Below are positions 28,521-39,220 of a stretch of DNA of 64,000 nucleotides, piece by piece; the stretch's first letter is position 1, and the number at the start of each line of letters is the position of its first letter. This stretch comes from an uncultured Cocleimonas sp. (GTDB lineage: Bacteria; Pseudomonadota; Gammaproteobacteria; Thiotrichales; Thiotrichaceae). The translations under genes and the position numbers were made by a program. The stretch is from contig NZ_CANLZW010000015.1 of the NCBI RefSeq assembly GCF_947495625.1, positions 43,590 through 107,589 on the forward strand. Direction: 5' to 3'. The notes beneath the pieces are model-generated. The model was not told the origin of the DNA and did no database searches. It was given only the letters and a program-made list of their open reading frames with translations.

Positions 28521-28549
28521 AAAAAAGTGCCTATAAGTAGGGGGGTGTC
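28521..28549 (-). repeat. BOX-like short repeat, unit form (left of an inverted pair)
   Basis: A6, GTGCCTATAAGTA, G6, TGTC. It lies 54 bases after the LuxR-type gene, with the G-rich strand in sense. It is followed 17 bases later by a copy in the opposite orientation, so the two can pair G run to C run. Confidence 0.88.
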
Positions 28550-28566
28550 ATTTCAAATAGCACATA

Positions 28567-28592
28567 TCACCCCCCTACTTTTAGTTACTTTT
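28567..28592 (+). repeat. BOX-like short repeat, unit form (right of an inverted pair), overlapping a stop codon
   Basis: TCACCCCCCTACTT, TTAGTTAC and a short T tail. The tail half overlaps the last codons of the START-domain gene, whose C-terminal residues and TAA are supplied by the element. Confidence 0.85.
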
Positions 28593-29219
28593 ATATCGAT
28601 CTTCTTTAGCGATTCGACGTAGATTATTTAATGTATTGAATGGGATATCCACAACCAGCGAATTCACCAGCCACTTAGGAATATTTCCACCTGGATCAAC
28701 ACTCATCTGATAAAGAATTTTTAATTTCCCATCATCTAAAGGTGTTAATTCCCAAAGGCCGTTCATCTTGGTAATTCTGACGGTTTTAGGCAGTTTCTCG
28801 ATCATTGCTGGTTTAGCGACAAATTTAATCGTAACCTGATTGGTAGTCTTGTTTTCTGTTTTGATGGATTGCACAACACTGTCGCGATCAATCACCGGCC
28901 AAGGCATATTTGTGACTATATGATTATAGATTTCAGTCTCACCAATGCGTTTTATGGTTTTTGCACTTTTACAGTTATGCAGCCATCGGGGGTATGAGGA
29001 TGCATCGGCAATGACTGACAACACTGAGTTAAGTGAGCTATTAACGGTTACCACACCACGGAAAGATTTTAACGGTGAACCTTTTGTTTCGGCCACGAAG
29101 ACCTGAATGTTGTCCTCTTCTTTTTCTAGGTACCAATTATCCTGTGCACCAAATATTGGAGCTGAAAAAATCAGGAGCATAGAAAAGAAAAAGTAATGTC
29201 TAATATAATTTTTAATCAT
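28581..29219 (-). CDS. Exported START-domain protein (copy 1)
   Basis: A 212-residue protein with a signal peptide ending near PIFGA-QD and one START (StAR-related lipid transfer) domain: WYLEKEEDNIQVFV, FRGVVTV, SSYPRWLHNCKSAK, MPWPVIDRDSV, WELTPL, VDPGGNIPKWLVNS and a C-terminal alpha helix. START domains hold a hydrophobic ligand in a deep pocket; the ligand here is unknown. It is a tandem paralogue of the next gene, closely similar across the whole length. Its last codons lie inside a repeat copy. Confidence 0.88.
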   Translation of the reverse strand: MIKNYIRHYFFFSMLLIFSAPIFGAQDNWYLEKEEDNIQVFVAETKGSPLKSFRGVVTVNSSLNSVLSVIADASSYPRWLHNCKSAKTIKRIGETEIYNHIVTNMPWPVIDRDSVVQSIKTENKTTNQVTIKFVAKPAMIEKLPKTVRITKMNGLWELTPLDDGKLKILYQMSVDPGGNIPKWLVNSLVVDIPFNTLNNLRRIAKEDRYKSN

Positions 29220-29389
29220 TATTTAGTTTTACCATAAATTGACACCAAAATCGGTCTTAACTAGAAACTCTAAAACTTCTTAATAAATATCTCAATTATT
29301 TCCATACCAAAAGTAACGTTCTCTCCTTCTCAAATGATCATGCAAGGAAACATCAATGACCTAGTGTTGGATAACTTGAGTATGACTAA

Positions 29390-30022
29390 CTATTGATATT
29401 GAGGTTCTTTAGCAATTTGGCGCAAATTACTTAGCGTATAAAACGGAATATCAATCAACATCGAATTCACTAACCACTTTGGAATTGTTCCACCAGGATC
29501 AACACTCATCTGAAACAGAATTTTTAGCTGTCCATTATGCAAAGGTGTTAATTCCCATAAACCGCTTATATTATTTATTCGTATTGTATTGGGTAAATTA
29601 CCGACCATTCCTGATTTACTAACAATCTTAATCGTTACTTTTTTAGTTGACCTATCTTGAGTCTTTATTGATTGAATGATGGTATCTCTATCAACAAGTG
29701 GCCATGGCATATCGGTTACTACATGACTGACAACTTCGTTGTAACTCACAAAATTGATCATTTTTGCACTTTTGCAATGATATAACCAACGAGGATACGA
29801 AGATGCATCCGCAATTACCGACAACACTGATTTCAAAGAACTATCGACGGTGACTACACCACGAAATGTTTTTACCGCCGAGCCTTTAATAGTAGCGATA
29901 TAAACATCAATATTATCTTCTTCTCTTTCTAAGTACCATGGGCTTTCAGCCCCAAATATTGGGGCTGAAATAAACATGAATAATGAAAAGAAAAAACTCT
30001 GCCTAATACGCCTATCTATCAT
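29390..30022 (-). CDS. Exported START-domain protein (copy 2)
   Basis: A 210-residue paralogue of the preceding entry with the same layout: signal peptide ending at PIFGA-ES, YLEREEDNIDVYI, FRGVVTVDSSLKSVLSVI, SSYPRWLYHCKSAK, MPWPLVDRDTI and PGGTIPKWLVNS. Clear sequence divergence in the outer parts of the domain (residues 90-150) with conserved core motifs points to an old duplication. The 170-base spacer between the copies holds no repeat element. It lies 39 bases downstream of the glutamate dehydrogenase stop and may be read through from it. Confidence 0.88.
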   Translation of the reverse strand: MIDRRIRQSFFFSLFMFISAPIFGAESPWYLEREEDNIDVYIATIKGSAVKTFRGVVTVDSSLKSVLSVIADASSYPRWLYHCKSAKMINFVSYNEVVSHVVTDMPWPLVDRDTIIQSIKTQDRSTKKVTIKIVSKSGMVGNLPNTIRINNISGLWELTPLHNGQLKILFQMSVDPGGTIPKWLVNSMLIDIPFYTLSNLRQIAKEPQYQ

Positions 30023-30061
30023 TACTGGGTTGTAACATAAATAGGCACATAAAAAGCAGTT

Positions 30062-33000
30062 TTAACTGAAAATCGGAAATTTATTAACCTGTGCTTCGAT
30101 CATTCCAGCGTAAATACTATCGTTATCGCCTTCATAAACCATCGCTGAAGAAAGCTTGCTTGCCAATATTGCGTATTTAACTTTTTCTGGCAACTTAGAT
30201 AGTCTGGTTTTGAATATTTCATTCTCACCAATTAAATGCGGCATATGTAATAACATGGCATTTTGGAAAGTTTCACGATTACTTAACTCAGGATTATTCG
30301 AGAAATAACTGAATATTCGGGCATAGTGCTCATTAATCTCACGACTAATATCATTTGAAATATCAGTATAGGGAATTAAACCGTTATTCTGGTCGTATCG
30401 TTCTAAAATTAATCTGGCTTCCCTTTCTGCCATTTCATTTAACTTGGCAATAACATCTTCCACATACTCTTTTTTATTCGCCAAGAACTCCTCTTCGCTT
30501 AACATAAGATTCGCAATAATTTCGTATGATGATGAAATCACGCCACATTTATTAGCCGATGCATCACGAATGATGACTGCACCCAAACGCTGTAATTCTA
30601 AACGTGCAACTGGAGTGATATATGAATTTGCACCTTCTACGATTACCTTTGCACTTGGTGTACCTTGAGCCGTTAAATACTTTTGATAATTATCTTTATC
30701 AATGGTTTCTGGTCGCCCGCCCGCAGGTATAAACAGATCAGCTTCAACCGTAAATGCCAGAGTATTAAATTCTTTATAAAACTTGTCTGTAGAGATCCAT
30801 AATTCCTCTAAACCTTTATCAGTCATCACGACTTTCTTATATAATTCTAACATGCCTTCTTTACGCGTTTGATTGCGGTAAAGTAAAAAACCACCAAGGT
30901 GTAATGAATTAGGATCAAAGTCTTCAAGGTCTGATTTTAAAACGACTTTATCAAGTGCTGTAACATCTAAACCAGCAGGATCAAATAAGGCTCCAGAACC
31001 ATCAATAATGAGTTTTATTTTAACCTTTGGACAACGGTCCATCAGCAAGCGCATGCCATTACCCGCAACGTCACCATTCGGGCCACCGGTAAACTTAACA
31101 CTAAATTCATCTTTGTGCATATTAATACCCAAAGACTCCATGGTCACTTCGGCAAAACGAATCACACCGATAGAGGTCACACCATAATCTTTATGGTTGA
31201 TACCCACTTTCTTACTCGACATCACACCAGGACCTAATAGGTAACCTCTTTTAACCGATTGCTTAGCGATTATTTCAATCATCACATCATGCATATTCTC
31301 ATCAGGGCCAAGTTCAATTGGCTCGTCTTCTGCATAATAATCGACAACTTTAGGGTTTTTAGCCACGCCGTTTTCGGTAACAAACAAATCAAAGAATGCG
31401 TTAATAAAGGCTAGTTGAAGTTTGTATAAATGCTGACGATTAGATTCTGCATTGCTATTGCTATCTACACGCAATACCGCGACCATTTTCGAACCACCCT
31501 CATAGATATCTTTATTCTTAAGATGCTGTGTATGCGCAAGTACGTAGTTTTCTTTAAACATCGTATTGGCACTGGTTATATAGTTATCACGTCCCTGGGT
31601 GATGATTGTTCTCCATCCACCACGAGCAATATCAGAGAAACCGATATGATAAGCAATGCCATTTCTGCTGTAGAAGAAAGTGACACGATACGGTCTATCG
31701 ACTGGCAAATCTTCGGTGAACCTTTCACCTAATTCCTCTAAATATTCTGGTGATAATCTAAACGATAAGGCATGTTTCTGTTGAACAAAAAAGTTTGTTT
31801 TCAGCGTGTAGCGAATGAAAGATAGACCACAACTGAAAACGGTTCTGCGAAAATCATCAAGGAATTTACGACCTGAATTGAATTCAGCAATAGCATTCGT
31901 GCAGGCGGTTAATTTTTCTGCATAGATCTTCTCTCTATCTTTCTGTTTTGGATCGAAACGCGCATAGAACAAATCCACTAATTGCGTAGTGATTTCAGGA
32001 TGGTTATGAAACGCTCTGCGTATTCCCTCTAGGGAGAAACTGTCGGGGTGATTATGCGACAGATTGGTATGACAAAAACTGATCATCGCATCGACCATGC
32101 TGGCATCAGTACCTGAGGTAATTCCCTTTTTAACTAATGCCTTATAGCTGCGTGAGCGCGATGAAAGAATCTGGGTATTATAGATCTCTCTTTGCAGATT
32201 TAAATACAAGTCGCTTTCTTTGGTAAAAACTGAGTTGTCTCTTGGGCTGACGTAAAAAGTCGAAAGAAAATAAGGATGAATACCATTGCTCAAAGTTAAA
32301 CTGTATGAACGTCTGAGAGAAATATTTAAGCGATTAAAGACTTCCAGTATCTGAGCCAAAAATCCGCGAGCAGGTGGATTTGATATACCGAAAAGAATAC
32401 GATATTCCTTGTCATCCCCCTTAGATTCGATACTTTCCATATCTAAATGTATACCGTCATTAATATCCGTTTGCGCATACAAACTAATTAAACGCGCAAT
32501 TCTTCCTGGTGGTGAAACATGTACATATTCTGGGCTATTCGCGAGCACAATTTTTAGATACGATTCGATATCTACCTGATCACAATCTACACATGACTTC
32601 TCCAGCTTAGCTTGTATTTTCTTTATCAAAGAGCCATCTTTTAGTTTTGAGCCATCGACAAAAGAAGAGCCATCCGTAAATACAGAGTCGTCCGAAAAAA
32701 GAGAACCATCAACAGCATCCTTCTTTAGTATTTCAGCTATTTCACTTTCTGATTTAGAAGAATAGTCGAAACGAAGTGCTTCCAAGCCGTGATCACTACC
32801 AGTTATTTTATTTCTAGAGGTAGTTACTTCGGCATAAGAGATATTTTTTTCAGGAAGCTCCAGAAGTGTTCGATATAAGGAACCTCTGGCATTTATCTGG
32901 GCCAGCATTGTCAATTCTGGCTTATCTACAAGTAATAATCGCTTATGATATTCCATATTATGCAGACTCTTAGTCAGTAGCGACAAAGCATCTACTTCAG

Positions 33001-33181
33001 CCTGATTGAAAACGAAGAAAAGCGGGTGCATTTCATTCTTTAGCCATTCCAGGTTCTCACCTACTTGTTTTACCTCATTCGAGATATCACTCTGAATCAA
33101 CTGAGTTACAGAATCGCTATTTTTTTGAAAATTCATATCCTTTGGACCTTGGTGAATTATAGTTGTGTTTACCAGCACCAT
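30062..33181 (-). CDS. NAD-dependent glutamate dehydrogenase, large (about 115 kDa) type
   Basis: Deaminates glutamate to 2-oxoglutarate with NAD, feeding carbon into the TCA cycle. The 1039 residues match the intermediate-size class, not the 50 or 180 kDa types. The N-terminal regulatory half contains an ACT-like region. The catalytic half carries SDIARGGWRT, GGSKMV, FTGGPNGDVAGNGM, ADLFIPAGGRP and VEGANSYITPVARL. Residues 158-187 hold five DGSxxx hexads in tandem. The start may be the ATG at 33181, or the one at 33136 (MNFQKNSD) with AAAGGA directly before it; neither ribosome site is ideally spaced. The 278-base upstream gap shows nothing I can name. Confidence 0.93.
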   Translation of the reverse strand: MVLVNTTIIHQGPKDMNFQKNSDSVTQLIQSDISNEVKQVGENLEWLKNEMHPLFFVFNQAEVDALSLLTKSLHNMEYHKRLLLVDKPELTMLAQINARGSLYRTLLELPEKNISYAEVTTSRNKITGSDHGLEALRFDYSSKSESEIAEILKKDAVDGSLFSDDSVFTDGSSFVDGSKLKDGSLIKKIQAKLEKSCVDCDQVDIESYLKIVLANSPEYVHVSPPGRIARLISLYAQTDINDGIHLDMESIESKGDDKEYRILFGISNPPARGFLAQILEVFNRLNISLRRSYSLTLSNGIHPYFLSTFYVSPRDNSVFTKESDLYLNLQREIYNTQILSSRSRSYKALVKKGITSGTDASMVDAMISFCHTNLSHNHPDSFSLEGIRRAFHNHPEITTQLVDLFYARFDPKQKDREKIYAEKLTACTNAIAEFNSGRKFLDDFRRTVFSCGLSFIRYTLKTNFFVQQKHALSFRLSPEYLEELGERFTEDLPVDRPYRVTFFYSRNGIAYHIGFSDIARGGWRTIITQGRDNYITSANTMFKENYVLAHTQHLKNKDIYEGGSKMVAVLRVDSNSNAESNRQHLYKLQLAFINAFFDLFVTENGVAKNPKVVDYYAEDEPIELGPDENMHDVMIEIIAKQSVKRGYLLGPGVMSSKKVGINHKDYGVTSIGVIRFAEVTMESLGINMHKDEFSVKFTGGPNGDVAGNGMRLLMDRCPKVKIKLIIDGSGALFDPAGLDVTALDKVVLKSDLEDFDPNSLHLGGFLLYRNQTRKEGMLELYKKVVMTDKGLEELWISTDKFYKEFNTLAFTVEADLFIPAGGRPETIDKDNYQKYLTAQGTPSAKVIVEGANSYITPVARLELQRLGAVIIRDASANKCGVISSSYEIIANLMLSEEEFLANKKEYVEDVIAKLNEMAEREARLILERYDQNNGLIPYTDISNDISREINEHYARIFSYFSNNPELSNRETFQNAMLLHMPHLIGENEIFKTRLSKLPEKVKYAILASKLSSAMVYEGDNDSIYAGMIEAQVNKFPIFS

Positions 33182-33459
33182 ATAGGTGCAAGACAGCTAA
33201 AAGGCAAACCATTAGTGCAATTAAATTAGCTTTTATGCTCATTATTAAAAAATACATCATCCTTCAGAATCATCATTTAGTTTTGTATGAAAAATCCTGA
33301 TATTTCTTTCATTATGTACAAATTAACAAAGGCAATATTTAATCCATAAACTACACTTTCTTTCCTTATGAAATTTTCTCATGAATTTCCATGCAATTCA
33401 CTTTTACCAGCATCCTTAATTTACCCCATCAGTGGTTACCAGCTATTGCAACTAGATAA

Positions 33460-34344
33460 TTGAATATGACCAATGTAAATACACTTTTATTGATTTTTCT
33501 TGCGGCAATCTGGGGTAGCTCATTTATTTTCATGAGAGCCAGCGTCGAGTCTTTTGGACCGATTGGATTAATCGCATTAAGGATAATAGTGGCAGCTTTA
33601 TGCATGCTGGTATTTCTTCTTAAAAAGAGAAGATTTGTAGAGTTTCTCGATAATTGGCGAATATTGCTATTCGTTGGGATACTTAATTCTGCTATACCTT
33701 TTATGTTTCTGGCTTATTCAAGTTTAAACCTTACTGGTGGAACAGTTTCGATTTTGAATGCGATGACTCCCGTTTTCACGGCGTGGATTACCCATATCTG
33801 GTTGCATGACAAAATGACAAAAGTACAATTCTTAGGCATGTTCCTGAGTATCTCAGGTCTGGTGTTTCTCGCCTGGGATAAAGTCAGTTTAGATCTAGCA
33901 AGTTGGTTACCTATTTTATCCGGCGTTTCTGCTGCTATATCTTATGGTATCGCAACTAATGTAACCAAGAAGCATCTCGCTCATGTGTCTATTATGACGG
34001 CAACCTCAGGAAGCTTATTGTTTGCCGCTTTATTCATGAGCATTCTACTGATTCCATTTATGCCAAACATAGAAAGTATCTCTTCAATACATTGGATTTA
34101 TGGAATTATTCTTGGCTCATTATGTACCGCAGTCGCTTATATTATTTACTTTAAACTTATCAAAGCGATCGGCCCGATGAAGACAGCCAGTGTCACGTTT
34201 CTGATTCCAATCTTTTCATTTATCTGGGGATATTTACTTCTCGGCGAGAAAGTGACTATGAGAATGTGGATTGCTACCTCAATCATCCTTTGTGGAATGA
34301 GTCTGGTAATGGGATTAATCAAAGGCAGAAGCTCGAAACTGTGA
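33460..34344 (+). CDS. EamA-family (DMT) permease
   Basis: A 294-residue inner-membrane protein with ten hydrophobic helices arranged as two EamA repeats. The first opens LLLIFLAAIWGSSFIFMRAS with the family Trp-Gly; the second follows WLPILSGVSAAISYGIATN and ends LIPIFSFIWGYLLLGEKVTMR. Relatives export amino acids, nucleosides or other metabolites. The substrate cannot be inferred, since the neighbours (glutamate dehydrogenase, divergent; small lipoprotein, downstream) are not specific. Confidence 0.9.
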   Translation: MNMTNVNTLLLIFLAAIWGSSFIFMRASVESFGPIGLIALRIIVAALCMLVFLLKKRRFVEFLDNWRILLFVGILNSAIPFMFLAYSSLNLTGGTVSILNAMTPVFTAWITHIWLHDKMTKVQFLGMFLSISGLVFLAWDKVSLDLASWLPILSGVSAAISYGIATNVTKKHLAHVSIMTATSGSLLFAALFMSILLIPFMPNIESISSIHWIYGIILGSLCTAVAYIIYFKLIKAIGPMKTASVTFLIPIFSFIWGYLLLGEKVTMRMWIATSIILCGMSLVMGLIKGRSSKL

Positions 34345-34415
34345 GTACTTATTTGTTAATTCTAGATTAATGCGAATATGCGATAATCACGCTTAGAATA
34401 CTATCGAGATAGACT

Positions 34416-34685
34416 ATGAAAACACCTGCAAGACGCTTATCGCTCACAATATCACTCACTTTAACATTGGTAACCGCACTCACACTGTCAGCATGTTCGA
34501 CGCAGCAAGTTGTTGGCAGTGCAATCACGGTGGCTAAACTACCGGTTAAAGCGGCGGGTGTGGTTGCGGGCACTGCAGGTAGCCTTGTCGGTGGAACTGT
34601 TGGTGGGATTATTGCTGGCGGGACAGGTGCAAGAATTGGAAGTGCCGCGGGAAGTGCTGCAGCTAAGAAAGCTGCTTCTTTTTGA
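34416..34685 (+). CDS. Small glycine-rich lipoprotein
   Basis: An 89-residue protein with a signal peptide and lipobox LSAC (lipidated Cys27), then an Ala/Gly-rich tail with glycine-zipper spacing (GTAGSLVGGTVGGIIAGGTG). Such tails can insert into or span membranes. The family is unknown to me. It is a short gene behind the permease with a 71-base gap, and the next feature is the expanded repeat at 34744. Confidence 0.75.
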   Translation: MKTPARRLSLTISLTLTLVTALTLSACSTQQVVGSAITVAKLPVKAAGVVAGTAGSLVGGTVGGIIAGGTGARIGSAAGSAAAKKAASF

Positions 34686-34743
34686 TCGGTTATTATTAAT
34701 TAGCTATTATTTATATAAATAACAAAATACTAATAAGAATTAT

Positions 34744-34903
34744 GTCACCCCCCTACTTTGAATGATATTTATGCGGCTGCTCCTTCCCTTCGGGTAAGCA
34801 TTAAACAACAATGCTTTTGTCTCGATAAATCTCGGCTTGTTTTTGTCGCGTTTAAAAACGTAAATAGAATTTATGCTTCGCGAAGGGCTTTATTCATTTG
34901 ACT
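34744..34903 (+). repeat. BOX-like repeat, expanded form with a divergent module
   Basis: Head GTCACCCCCCTACTT at 34744, then a part not found in the other copies with hairpins CCCTTCGGG and GCATT/AATGC (34775-34825), then a beta-type module TTTAAAAACGTAAATAG ... TTATGCTTCGCGAAG (34850-34886) and a short T-rich tail. It ends 3 bases before the selU stop codon. The extra part suggests that modules of more than one origin can be taken up. Confidence 0.8.
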
Positions 34904-34906
34904 CAT

Positions 34907-36046
34907 TCAGGCTAAGGTCTCTAAATAATACATTACCTCATCATAGCTTCCTTTAAAGCTAATCCGATCCTTCTTCTTGGAACTTTGATAGTCATACATG
35001 GGATCGTAATAATCCAGCAGTAAGGATTTAACTACTGGAATGAAACCTTCTACCGAGCCGGTTTTATTTCTCAGTTCGATGGCATCTTTCATTTGCTGAT
35101 AAGCTTCTTTATATCGAACACCGCCCAAGCGTTTCTGAATTTTTCCCAGGCTATTGAGTAAATGTTCTGATAGTTTTTCTGCACCCAAAACTTCGCCATA
35201 GACATCATTAAAGGATTTCTGCGTATCCAGAATATATTCTTCGATACTGACTTTATTTCTATCTTCCTGAGAAACTTCCAGCATTACCAATTTCGATGTT
35301 TGCATTACATCAAATAACGCTTGTGGAATGCCGAGTGAGCCAACATTTCGCGCTTCATCTTCAACCACTAAAAACTTATGTCCAGCAGCTTCAGCTTTGA
35401 GTAATTGCACCGCGAGCGCATTCTCGAAATTAATAGGGGTTGGTTGCGGTGTAGCTGTTGGACCAAAGGCAGAACCTCTATGATTTGCCAGTCCTTCCAG
35501 ATCAATACTGTTGGGTAATTCTTTTAATAGTCTGGTTTTACCAGAACCTGTTCTGCCACCTAATACAACCACTGGAATCTTCTGGCTAATACGCTCAATG
35601 CTTTCTAGTAGAAAGGTGCGCATGGCTTTGTACCCACCCTCTACACGAGGATAAGGCTTTTCAGATTCCTTTAAACTATCAGCGATCCATTGCTGTGATA
35701 TTTGTGAGCGTAAGCCTCCACGAAAACAATAAAGGACACCCCCCGGGTTTTCGGCAAAAAACGCATTCCATTTTTGAGTTCTTAGTGCCCGCTTCTCAGC
35801 AGTGACTAGTTCAGAACCTAGAATAATGGCAGAGTCTTGACCTTGTTCTTTGTATCGAATGCCAACAGCTTCACGCTCGTCGTCATCCATTAAAGGTATA
35901 TTGACTGAGTTAGGAAATGCACCTTGATTAAATTCTACAGGGGCACGTACATCTAATAATGGAATATCATTTACAAAGATATCCGTTAAATTATTAACGG
36001 TCGGTAAACTGCCTTTGGGTAGCCCTTCCAGTTTTAAATCAGTCAT
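34907..36046 (-). CDS. selU: tRNA 2-selenouridine synthase
   Basis: Also called MnmH/YbbB. It replaces the sulfur of 2-thiouridine at wobble position 34 of tRNA-Lys, -Glu and -Gln with selenium via a geranylated intermediate. The 379 residues comprise an N-terminal rhodanese domain with catalytic Cys107 in [10 protein letters not shown] and a C-terminal P-loop domain (GGRTGSGKT, 163-171). It overlaps selD, which makes its selenium donor, by 8 bases. Its upstream substrate, s2U34, is made by MnmA, encoded 2 kb away on the other strand. Confidence 0.97.
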   Translation of the reverse strand: MTDLKLEGLPKGSLPTVNNLTDIFVNDIPLLDVRAPVEFNQGAFPNSVNIPLMDDDEREAVGIRYKEQGQDSAIILGSELVTAEKRALRTQKWNAFFAENPGGVLYCFRGGLRSQISQQWIADSLKESEKPYPRVEGGYKAMRTFLLESIERISQKIPVVVLGGRTGSGKTRLLKELPNSIDLEGLANHRGSAFGPTATPQPTPINFENALAVQLLKAEAAGHKFLVVEDEARNVGSLGIPQALFDVMQTSKLVMLEVSQEDRNKVSIEEYILDTQKSFNDVYGEVLGAEKLSEHLLNSLGKIQKRLGGVRYKEAYQQMKDAIELRNKTGSVEGFIPVVKSLLLDYYDPMYDYQSSKKKDRISFKGSYDEVMYYLETLA

Positions 36047-37103
36047 GAATTTCTATCGTGGCTTCAGCATTCTTTTCAGTTAAATGGCCAATCGGTTCTA
36101 AAGACATTCCGGCTTCTTCAATAACAGCAAGAAATGCTTGCTCGTCATCCACATCAACGGCAACTAACAAGCCGCCACTGGTCTGAGGGTCACAAATAAT
36201 CGATTGCTGAGTCGGCGTCATTGAACTGATGTGCTCACCATAACTATCAAAGTTTCTTTGAGCACCTCCGGGAGAACAGCCTTGATTAAGATATTCCAAA
36301 ACGTGTGGCAGTAACGGTAACTTACTGTAATTAATCACAGCATTAAGACCACTACCTTCACACACTTCACGTAAGTGACCACCTAAACCAAAACCAGTCA
36401 CATCAGTCAGTGCCTTGACACAAGCCAGTTGTGCGAGTTTTTCACCGATACTATTTAACTGGCACATCGAATCAGGTGCGAGGTGAGCATGTTCTTCTTT
36501 AATCAATTTTTTCTTTTGCGCTGTAGACAAAATGCCTACACCCAAAGGCTTGGTTAAATATAATTTATTGCCAGCCTTGGCAGTGGAATTCTGTTTTACC
36601 TGGTTGCTAGCCACTGTACCGGTCACAGCGAGTCCAAATATGGGCTCTGGAGCGTCAATACTATGACCACCCGCTAAAGACATCCCAGCATCTTTACAAG
36701 CCTGTCGACCACCTTCAATCACTAATTGACCAACTTCTGCAGGAAGCTTATCCAAGGGCCAGCCAAAAATAGCGATCGCCATAATAGGTTTACCACCCAT
36801 GGCGTAAATATCACTGATCGCATTGGTTGCGGCTATTCGTCCGAAGGTATATGGATCATCCACAATGGGCATAAAGAAATCAGTAGTACTAATAATCGCC
36901 GTGCCATTACCTAAATCGTAAACAGCGGCATCATCACGCGTGCTGTTTCCTACTAACAATGCTTCATCCACCATGGGTGGAATCTGGCTTTGTAACATGA
37001 CATCAAGAACTGCGGGTGAAATTTTACAACCACAACCAGAACCGTGACTGTATTCAGTCATTTTGACATCAGAAACATTGACTTGAACTTGGGTATTTTC
37101 CAT
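36039..37103 (-). CDS. selD: Selenophosphate synthetase (selenide, water dikinase)
   Basis: Makes selenophosphate from selenide and ATP. The 354 residues match the family. The N-terminal flexible segment has SGCGCKISP with active-site Cys24 (equivalent to E. coli Cys17) and Lys27, so this is the Cys form, not a selenocysteine form. The aminoimidazole ribonucleotide synthase-like fold follows ([14 protein letters not shown], metal-binding Asp residues; [13 protein letters not shown]). It is coupled to selU by an ATGACTGA stop-start overlap. No selA, selB or tRNA-Sec is in the window, so the product may serve tRNA selenation only (inference limited to this window). Confidence 0.97.
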   Translation of the reverse strand: MENTQVQVNVSDVKMTEYSHGSGCGCKISPAVLDVMLQSQIPPMVDEALLVGNSTRDDAAVYDLGNGTAIISTTDFFMPIVDDPYTFGRIAATNAISDIYAMGGKPIMAIAIFGWPLDKLPAEVGQLVIEGGRQACKDAGMSLAGGHSIDAPEPIFGLAVTGTVASNQVKQNSTAKAGNKLYLTKPLGVGILSTAQKKKLIKEEHAHLAPDSMCQLNSIGEKLAQLACVKALTDVTGFGLGGHLREVCEGSGLNAVINYSKLPLLPHVLEYLNQGCSPGGAQRNFDSYGEHISSMTPTQQSIICDPQTSGGLLVAVDVDDEQAFLAVIEEAGMSLEPIGHLTEKNAEATIEIHD

Positions 37104-37284
37104 AGAAATTATATAACTTAAAAAACGTGGTCGGATTATACTCGCATTTATACTAAGATGAATCTATCAATCAACTTAAGTCTCTTTAAAAGAGAATATT
37201 TAGACTTATTATGACTATATATTTAGAATCATTTGCTCAACTGTTATTTACAACTGAATATTCACATACAAATAAGCTACCAAT

Positions 37285-37980
37285 ATGCCAACACTACTCA
37301 TAACAGGTGCCAATCGCGGTATCGGACTCGAACTTTGTAAACAATATGTAGCTGAAGGATGGCGTGTTTTTGCAACGTGCCGAGATCCAGAAAGCGCCAC
37401 AGAATTAAAAGAGTTTGCAGCTACTAACAAAGATTTACTCAGTATTCATGAACTTGAAGTTAGTAATGAATACCAAATGACGGAGTTACAAAAAACACTC
37501 AAAAACGTACCCATCGACATCCTACTCAACAATGCTGGAGTTTATGGCTACGGAGCAACTGAATTCGGCAAAACATACAGTGACGCTTGGGATGAGGCTG
37601 TTGCCATCAATCTAATCGCACCAATGAAGATGATGGAACATTTTGTCGAGAATGTCGCGAGTAGTGAGAAAAAAATTATTGCCAGCATTAGTAGTAAAAT
37701 GGCCAGCATGTCAGACAATACTTCTGGTGGTTCATACGCCTACCGAGCAACCAAAGCAGCGTTAAATGCAGTCATGGTTAGTGCCGCTCATGACCTTAAA
37801 CATCTTGATATCACTTCTTTAATATTACACCCTGGTTGGGTTCGTACTGATATGGGTGGCCCTAACGGTGAAATCTCGGCTGAAGAGTCTGCAAGCTTGC
37901 TTAAAAAGAATCTAAGTGATTGTACAATTGAGGACAGCGGCTGTTTCCTCGATATCGATGGCAGCATAATCCCCTGGTAA
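37285..37980 (+). CDS. Short-chain dehydrogenase/reductase
   Basis: A 231-residue classical SDR. Cofactor motif TGANRGIG at residues 6-13, NNAGVYG near 85, catalytic Ser in the ISSKMAS stretch, and YAYRATK (Tyr and Lys). The C-terminal part is short and resembles the CsgA/C-factor-like SDR group. The substrate is unknown. The stop is 6 bases before mnmA, so the two are almost certainly co-transcribed, although no link between an SDR and tRNA thiolation is established. Confidence 0.9.
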   Translation: MPTLLITGANRGIGLELCKQYVAEGWRVFATCRDPESATELKEFAATNKDLLSIHELEVSNEYQMTELQKTLKNVPIDILLNNAGVYGYGATEFGKTYSDAWDEAVAINLIAPMKMMEHFVENVASSEKKIIASISSKMASMSDNTSGGSYAYRATKAALNAVMVSAAHDLKHLDITSLILHPGWVRTDMGGPNGEISAEESASLLKKNLSDCTIEDSGCFLDIDGSIIPW

Positions 37981-39090
<1,110 letters not shown>

Positions 39091-39220
39091 CCAATCGTTA
39101 TAATAATGAACGTTAATTAGTTCTTTAATACACTTATACATTAATGGAAGACTTAGAAGTCATACCATCAAATTTATTAACGTATAGACAAAAAGTAGAT
39201 AAAAATAGGTAATTTAATCC

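Noticed and set aside
35736..35752. C-run in selU (also near 47733 in rhlE and 58230 in the RND gene)
   Set aside because: These are Gly codons on the minus strand within conserved protein segments and lack the rest of the repeat.
36990..37060. Possible selenocysteine codon in selD
   Set aside because: The active-site codon reads Cys (SGCGCKISP) and there is no in-frame TGA.
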